Positions 46,076-57,312 of a stretch of 64,000 nucleotides of DNA are shown here, in pieces. The stretch comes from Brevibacterium yomogidense. GTDB taxonomy: Bacteria; Actinomycetota; Actinomycetes; Actinomycetales; Brevibacteriaceae. Within the stretch, counting starts at the first letter, position 1, and every line of letters begins with the position of its first letter. The notes under the pieces were generated by a model. That model searched no databases. It worked only from the letters and a program-made list of their open reading frames with translations, and had not been told where the DNA came from. The DNA is taken from positions 62,001-126,000 of the forward strand of contig NZ_FWFF01000005.1 in the NCBI RefSeq assembly GCF_900163715.1, read 5' to 3'. A program made the position numbers and the translations under genes.

Positions 46076-48751
46076 TCAGCCCACCGTGAGTGCCGGCTGC
46101 GCGGGTCCCGAAGGACCAGCCGGACCAGCAGGCCCTGCCGGCGCGACCGGGACCACGCTGAGCGCGTCGCCCTCCACCGTGACCTTCACCCGGTCGCCCT
46201 CGCCCACCGCGGAATCGACGAGCAGGTCCGCGATCGCGTCGTCCAGCTCGCGCTGGATCACGCGGCGCAGCGGACGCGCGCCGTACTCCGGCTCGTAGCC
46301 GTGGTCCGCGATGAGGTCCACGGACTCGTCGTCGACCGTCAGCGAGATGCCCTGTGCGGCCAGTCGCGCCTCCGAGTCCTTGAGCTGCAGACGCACGATC
46401 GAGCGCAGCTGCTCACGATCGAGCTTGCGGAACAGCACGATGTCGTCGATCCGGTTGAGGAACTCCGGGCGCATGGTCTCCCGCAGGCGGCCCATGACCC
46501 TGCTGCGGACATCCGCATCCGCACCGGTCCCCGATCCGTCGCCGGCAGAGAAGCCGATGGTCCCGATCGAGCTCGTGAGGAACTCGGAGCCCAGGTTCGA
46601 CGTCATGATGATGACCGTGTTCCGGAAGTCGACCGTGCGGCCCTGACCGTCGGTGAGGCGCCCGTCGTCCAGCACCTGCAGCAGCAGGTTGAAGACGTCC
46701 GGGTGCGCTTTCTCCACCTCGTCCAGCAGGACGACAGAGTACGGGCGCCTGCGCACGCGCTCGGTGAGCTGTCCCGCCTCGTCGTAGCCGACGTACCCGG
46801 GAGGTGCGCCGACCAGCCGGCTCGCGGTGTGCTTCTCCCCGAACTCGCTCATGTCGAAGCGGACCATCGCGTCCTCGTCGCCGAACAGCGACGTCGCGAG
46901 TGCCCGCGCCAGCTCCGTCTTGCCCACGCCCGTGGGCCCCAGGAACAGGAACGATCCGACGGGCCTGCTCTCATCGCTCATGCCGACCCGGCTGCGCCGC
47001 ACCGACTTCGCGACGGCCTTCACGGCGTCGTCCTGGCCGATGACCTGCTCGTGCAGCTCCTCCTCCAGGTGCGCCAGCCGCTGCCGGTCATCCTGGGTGA
47101 GGCGCGAGACCGGGACCCCCGTCGCGCGGGCGACGACCTCCGCGATGCGCTCCTCATCGACGGTGAGGATCTCCGGCGCCGGGCCCGAGGCTGCGTCACC
47201 CGAGGCGTCCTGCTCACCGGACCGTGCGGTCTGGTCCGAGTCCGCCGCCGAGGCCCCGGCCGCCGACTGCTGGCCGTATGCCTCCGCGATCTGCTCCTGC
47301 ACCCCGACGATCTCGTCGCGCAGACGGGCCGCCTCCTCGAACTGCTCGGCCGCGACGGCACCGCTCTTCTCCGACTCGAGCCTGTCCTCCGTCGCCTTCA
47401 GCGCGTCGATGTCGATGCCGGGCACCCGGGTGAGGCTCACGCGGGCACCCGCCTGGTCGATGAGGTCGATCGCCTTGTCCGGCAGGTGCCGATCCGTGAT
47501 GTAGCGGGCGGACATCTCCACGGCCGCGCGCACGGCCTCATCCGTGTACTGCACGCTGTGGTGCTCCTCGTAGCGCTCCTTGAGCCCCATGAGGATGGTC
47601 ACCGCGTCCTCGCGAGACGGCTCGTCGACCGTCACCGGCTGGAAGCGGCGCGCGAACGCGGGGTCCTTCTCCACACGCCGGAACTCGTCCAGCGTCGTCG
47701 CGCCGATCAGATGCAGCTCGCCGCGCGCCAGGCGCGGCTTCAGGATGTTGCCGGCGTCCATGCCGCCGGAGTCTCCGCCGCCTCCGGCGCCCAGCACGGT
47801 GTGCACCTCGTCGATGAAGACGATGTACTCGCCCTCGCCCGCCGTGATCTCATCGAGCAGTGTCGTGAGGCGCTCCTCGAAGTCTCCCCGGTACTTCGTG
47901 CCCGCGAGCATCGCGGCCAGGTCGAGCGAGATCACGCGCCTGCCGCGCAGCTGTGCAGGCACTTCGTCCGCGACGATCGCCCGCGCCAGGCCCTCGACGA
48001 CCGCGGTCTTGCCGACGCCCGCCTCACCGATCAGCACGGGGTTGTTCTTCGTCCGGCGGGCCAGGATCTCGATGGTCTGAGCGATCTCGTCGGACCTGCC
48101 GATGACCGGATCCAGCAGATCCTCGCGCGCCTCGGCCGTGAGGTCATGGCCGAACGCGTCGAGCATCGGGGTCTCCGATTCGGCGTCCATGCCGTCGTCC
48201 GACTGGCCGATGACCTGTCCGGATTCGGCGGCCTGGGCGGCGGCCTGCTGCAGCGACTGCGGGCTGACCCCGGCGCCTGCGAGCAGCTGTCCGACGGACG
48301 ACTCCTGGTTCAGGACGAACGCGAGGAACACGTGCTCGGGATCGATGTAGGTCGAGCCGAAGCCGCGCGCCACCTGGTAGGCGTCGAGCAGCGACTTCTG
48401 GGTCGCCTGCGTGAGAGACACCTGTCCCGGCACCCGTGATTCCGCACGTTCGGGGAGGCGCGATTCAGCCGCCTGCGCGATCGCCTTCGGGTCCGCGCCG
48501 GTCGCCGCGACCTGACCGCGGATCTGGTCGTGCTCCATCATGACGCGGAGCAGGTGGAGGACATCGACCTCCGCGTGGCCGTGCTCCGCGGCGAAGGTGC
48601 CCGCGGCACCCAGCAGCTCGTGCGTACGGCGCGTGAGCAGGCGCGTGATGTCGACGGGCCGACGTGCGCGGCCCTGGTTCTGCAGCAGCCGGGCGAGGAA
48701 CTCCTCGAAGGAATCGCCGCCCGCACCGGATGGGCCGAAGAAGGTTGCCAA
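46076..48751 (-). CDS. ClpC-like AAA+ unfoldase (Clp ATPase)
   Basis: An 891-residue two-motor Hsp100 protein. An N-terminal Clp repeat domain precedes D1 with Walker A GEAGVGKT (242-249), a short middle domain with [12 protein letters not shown], and D2 with GPTGVGKT (about 605-612). The middle domain is ClpC-length, not the long ClpB coil. The tripeptide IGF (732-734) sits where ClpC and ClpA bind ClpP, so it likely feeds ClpP. A Pro/Ala/Gly repeat tail ends the protein. The start is TTG with GGGAG 6 nt upstream; no ATG fits better. A HAIR element 16-36 bases upstream implies HspR control. Confidence 0.9.
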   Translation of the reverse strand: MATFFGPSGAGGDSFEEFLARLLQNQGRARRPVDITRLLTRRTHELLGAAGTFAAEHGHAEVDVLHLLRVMMEHDQIRGQVAATGADPKAIAQAAESRLPERAESRVPGQVSLTQATQKSLLDAYQVARGFGSTYIDPEHVFLAFVLNQESSVGQLLAGAGVSPQSLQQAAAQAAESGQVIGQSDDGMDAESETPMLDAFGHDLTAEAREDLLDPVIGRSDEIAQTIEILARRTKNNPVLIGEAGVGKTAVVEGLARAIVADEVPAQLRGRRVISLDLAAMLAGTKYRGDFEERLTTLLDEITAGEGEYIVFIDEVHTVLGAGGGGDSGGMDAGNILKPRLARGELHLIGATTLDEFRRVEKDPAFARRFQPVTVDEPSREDAVTILMGLKERYEEHHSVQYTDEAVRAAVEMSARYITDRHLPDKAIDLIDQAGARVSLTRVPGIDIDALKATEDRLESEKSGAVAAEQFEEAARLRDEIVGVQEQIAEAYGQQSAAGASAADSDQTARSGEQDASGDAASGPAPEILTVDEERIAEVVARATGVPVSRLTQDDRQRLAHLEEELHEQVIGQDDAVKAVAKSVRRSRVGMSDESRPVGSFLFLGPTGVGKTELARALATSLFGDEDAMVRFDMSEFGEKHTASRLVGAPPGYVGYDEAGQLTERVRRRPYSVVLLDEVEKAHPDVFNLLLQVLDDGRLTDGQGRTVDFRNTVIIMTSNLGSEFLTSSIGTIGFSAGDGSGTGADADVRSRVMGRLRETMRPEFLNRIDDIVLFRKLDREQLRSIVRLQLKDSEARLAAQGISLTVDDESVDLIADHGYEPEYGARPLRRVIQRELDDAIADLLVDSAVGEGDRVKVTVEGDALSVVPVAPAGPAGPAGPSGPAQPALTVG

Positions 48752-48766
48752 GAGAACTCCCGAAAG

Positions 48767-48787
48767 ATTGAGTGACGTACGCTCAAG
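48767..48787 (-). promoter_or_regulatory. HAIR element (HspR operator)
   Basis: Minus-strand CTTGAGC-N7-ACTCAAT matches the HspR-associated inverted repeat CTTGAGT-N7-ACTCAAG at 12 of 14 positions with exact spacing. It lies just upstream of the Clp ATPase start. Confidence 0.85.
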
Positions 48788-48905
48788 TCAACGCATGAGC
48801 GGCCTGGATATTCCCATCGCACTGCTCTGGATTAGCTGAGGCCCTCGGGTCATCGAGGCCCCTGATTCTCGTCGAGGCCCCTGAGGCGTCGACACCCAGC
48901 ATGCG

Positions 48906-48943
48906 CCGAGGCCCCGGTCGCCGCGCGGCGATCGGGGCCTCGG
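48906..48943. terminator. Strong hairpin downstream of groEL
   Basis: Seventeen positions pair (one G-T) around a 4-nt GCGC loop, with GAGGCCCCG at the base. It starts 31 bases past the groEL stop on the minus strand. Further copies of TCGAGGCCCCTGA lie at about 48857 and 48876. Confidence 0.8.
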
Positions 48944-48974
48944 TCTTCGCGCGAGCGAAGGAGACGGAAGAGGG

Positions 48975-50624
<1,650 letters not shown>

Positions 50625-50643
50625 TCACGAACGCGCGAGGGAG

Positions 50644-50937
50644 TCAGGAGATGACTGCGAGGACGTCGCGAGCCGACAGGACGAGGTACTCCTCGCCGCT
50701 GTACTTGAGCTCCGTGCCGCCGTACTTCGAGTAGACGACCTTGTCGCCCACCTGGACGTCCAGCGGGATGCGCGAGCCGTTGTCGGCGACGCGGCCGGGG
50801 CCCACTGCCACGACCTCGCCCTCCTGGGGCTTCTCCTTGGCGGTGTCGGGGATGACCAGACCGGAAGCGGTGGTCTGCTCAGCTTCGACCTGACGGACGA
50901 CGATGCGATCTTCGAGCGGCTTGATGGAGACCGACAT
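50644..50937 (-). CDS. groES: 10 kDa co-chaperonin GroES
   Basis: A 97-residue lid for the GroEL ring. It has [12 protein letters not shown] at the start, the mobile loop [14 protein letters not shown], and [16 protein letters not shown] near the end; length is typical. AAGGAG lies about 13 nt before ATG 50937. It is the first gene of groES-groEL and is preceded by a promoter flanked by two CIRCE elements. Confidence 0.97.
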   Translation of the reverse strand: MSVSIKPLEDRIVVRQVEAEQTTASGLVIPDTAKEKPQEGEVVAVGPGRVADNGSRIPLDVQVGDKVVYSKYGGTELKYSGEEYLVLSARDVLAVIS

Positions 50938-51059
50938 GTGCGGACACTCTCCTTAATAGGTATGTCGTGACTGCGTGCGCCGGGACGGCACACCCCGGCT
51001 GGGGCGTCTGTCGCGGCCCGTCGTCGCGGGTGCCGGGCTGCGATGCCGATTGCGCACTT

Positions 51060-51086
51060 CTAGCACTCACGTGGTGCGTGTGCTAA
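51060..51086. promoter_or_regulatory. CIRCE element 1 (HrcA operator), downstream of promoter
   Basis: CTAGCACTC-N9-GTGTGCTAA matches the CIRCE consensus TTAGCACTC-N9-GAGTGCTAA with two differences. It covers the expected transcription start of groES. Confidence 0.9.
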
Positions 51087-51091
51087 TCAGA

Positions 51092-51120
51092 ACTCTAGTG
51101 AGGCACTGGCACTCGGTCAA
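51092..51120 (-). promoter_or_regulatory. groES promoter
   Basis: Minus strand TTGACC (51115-51120), 17 nt, TAGAGT (51092-51097): a good vegetative-type promoter. Its -35 hexamer lies inside CIRCE 2 and its start region inside CIRCE 1. Confidence 0.75.
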
Positions 51121-51132
51121 CCCGAGTGCCAG
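51106..51132. promoter_or_regulatory. CIRCE element 2 (HrcA operator), over the -35
   Basis: CTGGCACTC-N9-GAGTGCCAG is a perfect 9+9 inverted repeat of CIRCE type. Its centre is 46 bp upstream of that of CIRCE 1. Confidence 0.88.
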
Positions 51133-51177
51133 CCTCTCTCGAAGTGCGGACGCACCGAGGTGCGGCTCCCGCCGGCG

Positions 51178-52134
51178 TCACCCGACAGCCGCCGGTCTCT
51201 CCGTGATCGCCTCCCGCAGCGGCCCGCCCAGGACCGCGGCGCCACGCTCGGTCATGACGACACTATAGTGATTGAGCTCCTCGAACCTGTGGTGCTCGAG
51301 CACCGGGTGCTGCGCGAGCAGGCCCTCGACGTAGCCCGGCGGGTACAGTCCCGGCACCTCGTTCTGCAGGCCGCGAGGCACGGTGTAGAAGAGCACGGAT
51401 GGCTGCCCCGCGTCCCGCACCGCGTGAGGTCCGGCGACGCGGGCGAGCGCATCGGTGAGCGTCGAGCCGGTGTTGAGATCGAGCATGTCCTCGATGGTCG
51501 TCTCGAGGCTCGTCGCGGGTCGCAGACTGCTCCCGACAGGCACGAGGTCGTACGCGAAGTACTGTTCGACCTCCCTGCTCCACGACTCCTGGAAAGCCGG
51601 GTGCGCCCGCCAGAAGGCGAGGTACTCCTCGACGTCGGCGAAGCGCTTCGACAGCCTCTCCGCCGTGGGCCCCAAGATCGCGTTGACGACCTCTTCCGGC
51701 TCGAGGTCCGGCATCGCCGGCACGTCGAACGGGAGCCCGCCGTCGACCAGCACAAGGCGCGTGACCCGATCCGGCGCCGTGTCGGCGAGCACCACAGCCA
51801 CGAACGCCCCCATCGAGTGGCCGACGACTGCGGCGGACTCCGCGCCGCAGGCATCGAGCAGCGCCTGCATGTCCGCTGCGTGAGCCCGCATGCTCGACCG
51901 CCCCGCCACTGCGTGGCTGCCCCCGCGGCCGCGCAGGTCCGGGGCGATGACCCGATGGTCCGGCAGCTGCGCGACGACGAACGGCCACGCCAGGTGGGAT
52001 GCGGTGATGCCGTGGATGAGCAGCGCTGTGGGGACCTCGGCGCCCTCGATCGTCTCCACCGGCTCCCAGACCCCCGCGTGCAGCGTCCCGCCGTCGACTG
52101 CGACATCGGTGGTGCGGTACTTATGGGTCCTCAT
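51178..52134 (-). CDS. Alpha/beta hydrolase
   Basis: A 318-residue alpha/beta-fold hydrolase with oxyanion stretch LLIHGITASH, nucleophile elbow GHSMGA (Ser107) and a probable catalytic His in ELNHYSVVMT. It could cleave an ester, lactone or C-C bond; the substrate is open. ATG 52134 overlaps the TetR stop by one base (TGATG). It is the last gene of the eight-gene importer operon, which suggests it acts on the imported or activated compound. A small CGCACC/GGTGCG hairpin at 51151-51164 follows and may end transcription. Confidence 0.85.
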   Translation of the reverse strand: MRTHKYRTTDVAVDGGTLHAGVWEPVETIEGAEVPTALLIHGITASHLAWPFVVAQLPDHRVIAPDLRGRGGSHAVAGRSSMRAHAADMQALLDACGAESAAVVGHSMGAFVAVVLADTAPDRVTRLVLVDGGLPFDVPAMPDLEPEEVVNAILGPTAERLSKRFADVEEYLAFWRAHPAFQESWSREVEQYFAYDLVPVGSSLRPATSLETTIEDMLDLNTGSTLTDALARVAGPHAVRDAGQPSVLFYTVPRGLQNEVPGLYPPGYVEGLLAQHPVLEHHRFEELNHYSVVMTERGAAVLGGPLREAITERPAAVG

Positions 52135-52820
52135 CAGTCGTCCTTTCCGGCGCCGTCACGCGCAGTCAGCGCGTTGGCGATGAAGTGCATCATGGAGTCG
52201 AACACCTCGGGGTCGATCCGCTGCGGCGCTCGACCGTTCTCGTCCCGCTCCCAGAGCACGTAGCGCATGCCGATGAGCTCACCCAGCCCCATGAGCGCCC
52301 ACGCGGCGACTTCCGGGTCCAGGGTGGGGTCCACCTCGCCGGCGCTCTGCGCCTGTTCGAGGCCCTCCGTGTAACCGGCGACGATCCGTTCGTAGTGGAG
52401 CCGCATCGTCGCGGGCGAGGCGAACTCGGCTTCGCGGATGACTCGGTAGAGGGCGGGGTGCTCCGCCGTGAAGCGGAAGAATCCTTCGAAGCCGCCGCGC
52501 TCCGCCTCGACCCGCGTGCGCGCACCAGCCATCGACTCCGACATCGACTGCCGCACCCGTCGGTTGAGGTCGAGCACCAGTGCTTCGAACACCGTCTTCT
52601 TGCTGTCGAAGTAGAGGTAGAACGTGCCAAGTGCCACCCCCGCCCGCTCCGTCACCTTGACGATGGACGCATCCGGGTACCCCATTTGGGCGAACACCTG
52701 CTCGGCCGCCTCCAGGATCTTCCTCCGGGTGGCCTCGCCGCGCTTCGTCAGCGGCCTGCCGGTCGTCGACGACACCAGCACCTCTGCCCCGTCCTGATCC
52801 GGACGTCCGTGCTCACCCAC
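52134..52820 (-). CDS. TetR-family transcriptional regulator
   Basis: A 228-residue regulator. The N-terminal HTH has RRKILEAAEQVFAQMGYPDASI and the recognition-helix pattern GVALGTFYLYFDSKK; the C-terminal ligand domain is all helical. The GTG start (52820) has GGAGG 7 nt upstream and overlaps the ligase stop by 8 bases. Being inside the operon, it probably represses its own transcript in response to an acid or CoA ester, as many such regulators do; that is inference. Confidence 0.88.
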   Translation of the reverse strand: MGEHGRPDQDGAEVLVSSTTGRPLTKRGEATRRKILEAAEQVFAQMGYPDASIVKVTERAGVALGTFYLYFDSKKTVFEALVLDLNRRVRQSMSESMAGARTRVEAERGGFEGFFRFTAEHPALYRVIREAEFASPATMRLHYERIVAGYTEGLEQAQSAGEVDPTLDPEVAAWALMGLGELIGMRYVLWERDENGRAPQRIDPEVFDSMMHFIANALTARDGAGKDD

Positions 52821-54474
52821 GGTCCACCTCCTCACTGTCCACTGACCCCGGCACTGCGGAAGCACACGCCGCCGAGGTCCCCAAGTCTCCCGAGGACTCC
52901 GAGCCTCGCGAAGACCGCGAGCCTCCGGAATACCCCACGACTCCGTCTGCCGCCTCTCGGCGCAGGCGCAGCCGGTCCAGCTTCCCGATGACCGTCTCCG
53001 GCAGTTCGTCGACGAACTCGACGTGCGCGGGGACCTTGAAGCCCGCGAGGATCGAGCGCGCGTGGGCCCGCAGCTCATCGGGGCTCAACGGCTTGTCGGC
53101 CACGACGAAGGCGAATCCGCGCTCACCCCAGACCCTGTCCGGTACGCCGACGACGCACGCACGCGTGACGAGCGGGTGGGCTTCGAGGGCTGCCTCGACC
53201 TCGGCCGGGGCGACGTTCTCTCCCCCTGACACGTAGATGTTCTTCAGCCGGTCGACGATCCGATGGATCCCGTCGGCATCACGGTGCGCCAGGTCGCCGG
53301 TGCGCATCCAGCCGTCGCGGAACGCCCACGCGGTCGTCGCCTCGTCGTCGAGGTATCCGGCGAAGAGGCTGGGGCCGCGCACCCACAGCTCTCCCGTCGC
53401 GACGCCGTCGAGTGGCAGTCCCGACTCCGGATCCATGAGCGCGGTCTCCACTGTGGGATAGGGCCGGCCGACGCTGCCGGGGTGCTTCATGAGCTCCTCG
53501 TGCCGCAGGAACAGCACGTTGGGGCCCGCTTCCGTGAGGCCGTAGCCCTGGGTGAGCGGTACGCCCAGCGCGGCCGCGTCCTGCGCGAGCGTCGCGGCGA
53601 TCGTCGCTCCCCCGACCACCACGGTGGTGAGTGACCGGAGGTCTGCCGCTGCGGCATCAGCGGCGTCGAAGAGCAGTCGGTACTGGGTGGGGACACCCAT
53701 CATCGTGGTGACTCCCCGCTCCTGCACCAACTGCAGGATGCGGTCCGGCTGGAAGGTGCGCTCCATGACCACGGTCGCGCCCACCCACCACGCCAGCAGC
53801 GGCTGCACGTTCCACGCGGCCACGTGGTGCTGCGGAAGCATCGCGAGGACCACATCGGACGCTGCGATCGGGAGCGCCCGGGACAGCGCGAGGTTGTTCC
53901 AGAAGCAGTTCGCGTGGGTGAGGACGACGCCTTTGGGCTCCGCCTCGCTGCCCGAGGTGAAGATGACCAGCAGCGGATCCTCACCCACGACGGACCGCCG
54001 GGTCCGCTGAGTGCGGGCCGGCGGCACCTCGGTCTCGACACCCGCGGGCCCCAGCCCGGTCGCCTCCGGTGCGTCGAGACCGCGCTGACGAAGCGCCTCG
54101 TGGCCCACCGAGGCGTACTCCTCCTCGAGAAGCACGAGGTCCGGGTTGCTGCGGCGGATGAGCGCGGCGAGCTCCGTAGGCGTCAGTCGCCACGACAGCG
54201 GCATGAACGCGATGCCCAGTGAGGCGCAGGCGAAGAAGGCAACTACGTGGTCGGCGGAGTTTCCGGACAGTGTCGCGATCCGGCCGCCTGCGCCGTAGCC
54301 GCCGGCGGCGAGCCGGTCCGCAAGTGCGGAGGCGCGGTGGTGGAGCGTCGCGTAGTCGATCAGGACGCCGCGGTCGTCGATCGCGATCCGGCGGCCGTCG
54401 ACCGTGGCACGATCCGCGAGCCAGCGCGCCAGCGTCGCGTCCTCGTGTCGCCCGAACGTGTCCGGCTGTGTCAT
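52813..54474 (-). CDS. AMP-forming acyl-CoA synthetase / ligase
   Basis: A 553-residue adenylate-forming enzyme. Motifs: IFTSGSEAEPKGVVLTH (starting at 171), QGYGLTEAGPN, GWMRTGDLAHRD, and GKLDR with the expected catalytic Lys. The last 45 residues are a Ser/Gly/Glu-rich tail not seen in the family. ATG 54474 has GAGGAG upstream and overlaps the livM-type stop (ATGA). It probably makes a CoA ester from the acid brought in by the adjacent ABC importer. Aromatic or branched acids are candidates, but nothing in the sequence fixes this. Confidence 0.9.
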   Translation of the reverse strand: MTQPDTFGRHEDATLARWLADRATVDGRRIAIDDRGVLIDYATLHHRASALADRLAAGGYGAGGRIATLSGNSADHVVAFFACASLGIAFMPLSWRLTPTELAALIRRSNPDLVLLEEEYASVGHEALRQRGLDAPEATGLGPAGVETEVPPARTQRTRRSVVGEDPLLVIFTSGSEAEPKGVVLTHANCFWNNLALSRALPIAASDVVLAMLPQHHVAAWNVQPLLAWWVGATVVMERTFQPDRILQLVQERGVTTMMGVPTQYRLLFDAADAAAADLRSLTTVVVGGATIAATLAQDAAALGVPLTQGYGLTEAGPNVLFLRHEELMKHPGSVGRPYPTVETALMDPESGLPLDGVATGELWVRGPSLFAGYLDDEATTAWAFRDGWMRTGDLAHRDADGIHRIVDRLKNIYVSGGENVAPAEVEAALEAHPLVTRACVVGVPDRVWGERGFAFVVADKPLSPDELRAHARSILAGFKVPAHVEFVDELPETVIGKLDRLRLRREAADGVVGYSGGSRSSRGSESSGDLGTSAACASAVPGSVDSEEVDRG

Positions 54475-55730
54475 GTCTGCACTCCTCGGTCTGCGCCTGC
54501 GGGGTCGGTGGGTTCCACCGGGTCGGCCGGATCGGCTGGACCAGCCGGGCCAGCCGGGCCAGCCGGGCCAGCCGGGCCAGCCGGGCCAGCCGGACCAGCC
54601 GGACCGTCCAGGCCGTCGAGGGCCTCGAGCCCGCCGGACTTCCGCACGCGCCCCTGCCGGCGGCTCCACACCTTATCGACGGTCCCTGCGATTCCGCCGG
54701 GCAGGAACATGACGACGAGGACGAACATCGTGCCCAGCAGGAACAGCGGCTCCGACAGAGGGATGCGCAGCACGGCGGGCAGACCCTGGATCGCGTCCGC
54801 ACCGGCCAGTACGGTCAAGCGCTGGTCGAGCAGCGTGTAGACGACACCGCCGACCACCGCTCCCCACCGGTAGCCAACGCCGCCCAGCACGACCATGACG
54901 AGCACGGTGATCGTGAGATCCGCGGACACCGCGTGCGGCACGGTGCCCGATTGCAGGAGCAGGTACGCCATACCCGATGCCCCGGCGAGCAGCGACGCGA
55001 TGACGAAGATCGCGAGCTTCGCGGTGTAGGGGTGCAGACCCAGCACACGCACCCGCTGGTCGTTCTCCCGTGCCGCACGGGCGAGGTGACCCAGCCGACT
55101 GCGGTCGACCCACAGGGCGACGAGGTAGACGACCACCAGCATCGCGAGGATGAGCCAGTAGAGGTTGCGCGTGTTGGCAACGCTCACCAGCATGTCAGGC
55201 ACCTGTTCGGTCGCGAGGCTCAGGCCCTCCTCTCCCCCGGTGATCCCGGAGTTCCTGCGCACGAGGACCGATCCGGCCTCGGCGAACGCCAGGGTCACCA
55301 TCGCGAACGGGATGCCGCCGACCCGGTTCGCGATCGATCCGGCGAGCAGTGCGACAGCCAGTCCACCCACGAGCGCCAGGAGCGTCGCGGGGACGAGCGG
55401 CACCTCGAACCGGTCGAGGATGACGCCCAGCAGGTACGCACCGCCGCCGAACGCGAGCGCGTGGCCGAAGGACAGCATGCCTGCGGTCCCCAGCAGCATG
55501 TTGTAGCTGAGTGCCAATGCGGCGAACACCATGCACAGCGAGATGAGGGCGAGGCTGCCCGGCATGTAGGTGGGCGCGGGCAGGATGACGGGCACGGTGA
55601 TGTTGAGAAGCGGCAGCATCGCCACGAGCGCGATGAATGCGACGCCGACGATGGCCGGCAGGAAACGGGTGGCCCGCGCGGTGGGCTGTGCGGTGGCCCG
55701 CGTGCTCGGCTGTGCGGTCGTGGTGGTCAT
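54471..55730 (-). CDS. Branched-chain-type ABC permease (LivM family)
   Basis: A 419-residue inner-membrane subunit with about ten segments, including YNMLLGTAGMLSFGHALAFG and the coupling region RAARENDQRVRVLGLHPYTAKL. The C-terminus continues past the last helix into nine Gly-Pro-Ala-type triplets (collagen-like), coded by a 9-bp tandem repeat, which livM proteins normally lack. The N-terminus is Thr/Ala-rich. ATG 55730 overlaps the livH-type stop. It forms the channel with LivH. Confidence 0.9.
   Translation of the reverse strand: MTTTTAQPSTRATAQPTARATRFLPAIVGVAFIALVAMLPLLNITVPVILPAPTYMPGSLALISLCMVFAALALSYNMLLGTAGMLSFGHALAFGGGAYLLGVILDRFEVPLVPATLLALVGGLAVALLAGSIANRVGGIPFAMVTLAFAEAGSVLVRRNSGITGGEEGLSLATEQVPDMLVSVANTRNLYWLILAMLVVVYLVALWVDRSRLGHLARAARENDQRVRVLGLHPYTAKLAIFVIASLLAGASGMAYLLLQSGTVPHAVSADLTITVLVMVVLGGVGYRWGAVVGGVVYTLLDQRLTVLAGADAIQGLPAVLRIPLSEPLFLLGTMFVLVVMFLPGGIAGTVDKVWSRRQGRVRKSGGLEALDGLDGPAGPAGPAGPAGPAGPAGPAGPADPADPVEPTDPAGADRGVQT
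54536..54606. repeat. 9-bp tandem repeat coding Gly-Pro-Ala triplets
   Basis: About eight units of CCGGGCCAG (five identical copies from 54545 to 54589, variants at both ends). Each unit equals three codons, so gain or loss of units keeps the livM-type frame open. Confidence 0.9.
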
Positions 55731-56602
55731 GCTTTCCTCCCCAGGAGTCCCCGCGGCCGCAGCAGCAGGACCGCGGCGAGCATGATGACGACGATGAAGT
55801 CGCCGGTGCCGCCGAGGTAGAAGTTCGCGAACTGCTGCAGGACTGCGACGAGGACGGAGGCGATCGCGGCTCCCGCGAGCGATCCGAGGCCCCCGACGAC
55901 GGTGACGATGAACGCGAAGATGAGAAGCGTCTGGCCGAGGTGCGCGGAGACGAAGGTCATGTAGTGCATCGCCAGCACGCCGCCGATCCCGGCTGCCGCA
56001 CCGCCGATCGCGAACACGAGGGTGAAGGCACGGCGGACGTCGATGCCCAGCGCGGTCACCATCGCGCGGTTCTCCACGCCGGCGCGGATGATCATGCCGT
56101 AGCGGGTCTTCTTGAGGAAGAGCACGAGAGCTCCGAGCACGAGCGCGGCGGCCAGGATGAGCAACCAGTAGATGTTCGGGATGTGGGCGCCCAGGACCAC
56201 GGTGGTCTGCTTGAGCCACGGAGGTCCTGCGACGGTGAGCGGGTCGGAGCCCCAGATCCCCTCGAAGAGGGCGACCGCGGCGAGCGCGAGACCCACCGTC
56301 ACGAGCACCTGCTCGATGTGGCGCTCGTAGAGCGGCCGGATGAGCACAAGTTCTGTGAAGACCGCGAAGGCGGCTCCGACGAGCGCCCCCACGCCGATGG
56401 ACGCGAGGAGCGCCCACCACGAGGACACGCCCAGGGCCTGCGCCGTCTGCCAGCCGATGAAGGCGGCGAGCGACAGGAACGCGCCGTGGGCGAAGTTCAG
56501 GACGTGCATGAGCCCGTAGATGAGGCTGAGTCCCGATGCGACGAGGAAGTAGAGGGCGCCCAGGCCGACGCCGGTGATGAGGGTGAGAACGACGGCGCTC
56601 AT
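55727..56602 (-). CDS. Branched-chain-type ABC permease (LivH family)
   Basis: A 291-residue permease with eight or so segments. ALYFLVASGLSLIYGLMHVLNFAHGAF (in its conserved positions) and the RYGMIIRAGVENRAMVTALGIDVRR coupling stretch are typical of LivH. ATG 56602 overlaps the livF-type stop (ATGA). It pairs with the LivM subunit. Confidence 0.93.
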   Translation of the reverse strand: MSAVVLTLITGVGLGALYFLVASGLSLIYGLMHVLNFAHGAFLSLAAFIGWQTAQALGVSSWWALLASIGVGALVGAAFAVFTELVLIRPLYERHIEQVLVTVGLALAAVALFEGIWGSDPLTVAGPPWLKQTTVVLGAHIPNIYWLLILAAALVLGALVLFLKKTRYGMIIRAGVENRAMVTALGIDVRRAFTLVFAIGGAAAGIGGVLAMHYMTFVSAHLGQTLLIFAFIVTVVGGLGSLAGAAIASVLVAVLQQFANFYLGGTGDFIVVIMLAAVLLLRPRGLLGRKA

Positions 56603-57312
56603 GCGGCCTCCCCCGATGCATGGACTCCCAGGAGCCGCTGCGTGAGCGCCTCGTCGTCCAGGATCTCCGCGGCATCGCCCGTGTGCACGACCCGTCCGCT
56701 CGAGATCACGACCGCGCCCGCGGCGAGTCTCCTCACCACGTCGAGGTTCTGCTCGACGAGGAGGACCGGTACGGTCTTCGACGCCTCCGCCAGCGCATCG
56801 GCCACGTCGTCGACGATCTGCGGGGCGAGCCCCTTGGTCGGTTCGTCGACGAGCAGGATGCGGTTGTCATTGAGCAGCGCCCGGGCGAGCGACACCATCT
56901 GCTGCTGCCCGCCGGACAGTGAGCCGGCCGCCTGGTCCTTCCGCTTCACGAGGTCCGGGAAGAGCTCTGCGACGAACTCGCGCCGTGGCTGGGCCTGGCG
57001 CTCGGCGAGTGCGAGGTTCTCCGCCACGGACAGGGTCCCGAAGACCTCGCGGTCCTCCGGCACGTACCCGACGCCGCGCTGCACGACGCGGTGCGTGGGC
57101 AGCGCATCGATCCGCTGACCCGCCAGGACGATCTCTCCCCTGCGCGCACTGAGGCCCATGATGCCGCGCAGGGTCGAGGTCTTGCCGGCACCGTTGCGGC
57201 CGAGCACCGCGGTGATACCCACGGGCGGGACCTCGAAGCTCACGTCCTCGACGACCTGCTGGCCGGCGATCGAGCAGCGGAGTCCGGAGACTCTGAGGAT
57301 GGGATCGCTCAT
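56599..57312 (-). CDS. Branched-chain-type ABC ATPase (LivF family)
   Basis: A 237-residue ATPase with Walker A GRNGAGKT (38-45), signature LSGGQQQ and Walker B ILLVDEPTKGLAP. EDREVFGTLSVAENL is typical of LivF. ATG 57312 overlaps the livG-type stop by 4 nt. It works as a heterodimer with LivG. Confidence 0.93.
   Translation of the reverse strand: MSDPILRVSGLRCSIAGQQVVEDVSFEVPPVGITAVLGRNGAGKTSTLRGIMGLSARRGEIVLAGQRIDALPTHRVVQRGVGYVPEDREVFGTLSVAENLALAERQAQPRREFVAELFPDLVKRKDQAAGSLSGGQQQMVSLARALLNDNRILLVDEPTKGLAPQIVDDVADALAEASKTVPVLLVEQNLDVVRRLAAGAVVISSGRVVHTGDAAEILDDEALTQRLLGVHASGEAA

Noticed and set aside
46076..48751. Annotation of the Hsp100 gene as clpB
   Set aside because: The middle domain is too short for ClpB and an IGF ClpP-docking tripeptide is present at 732-734.
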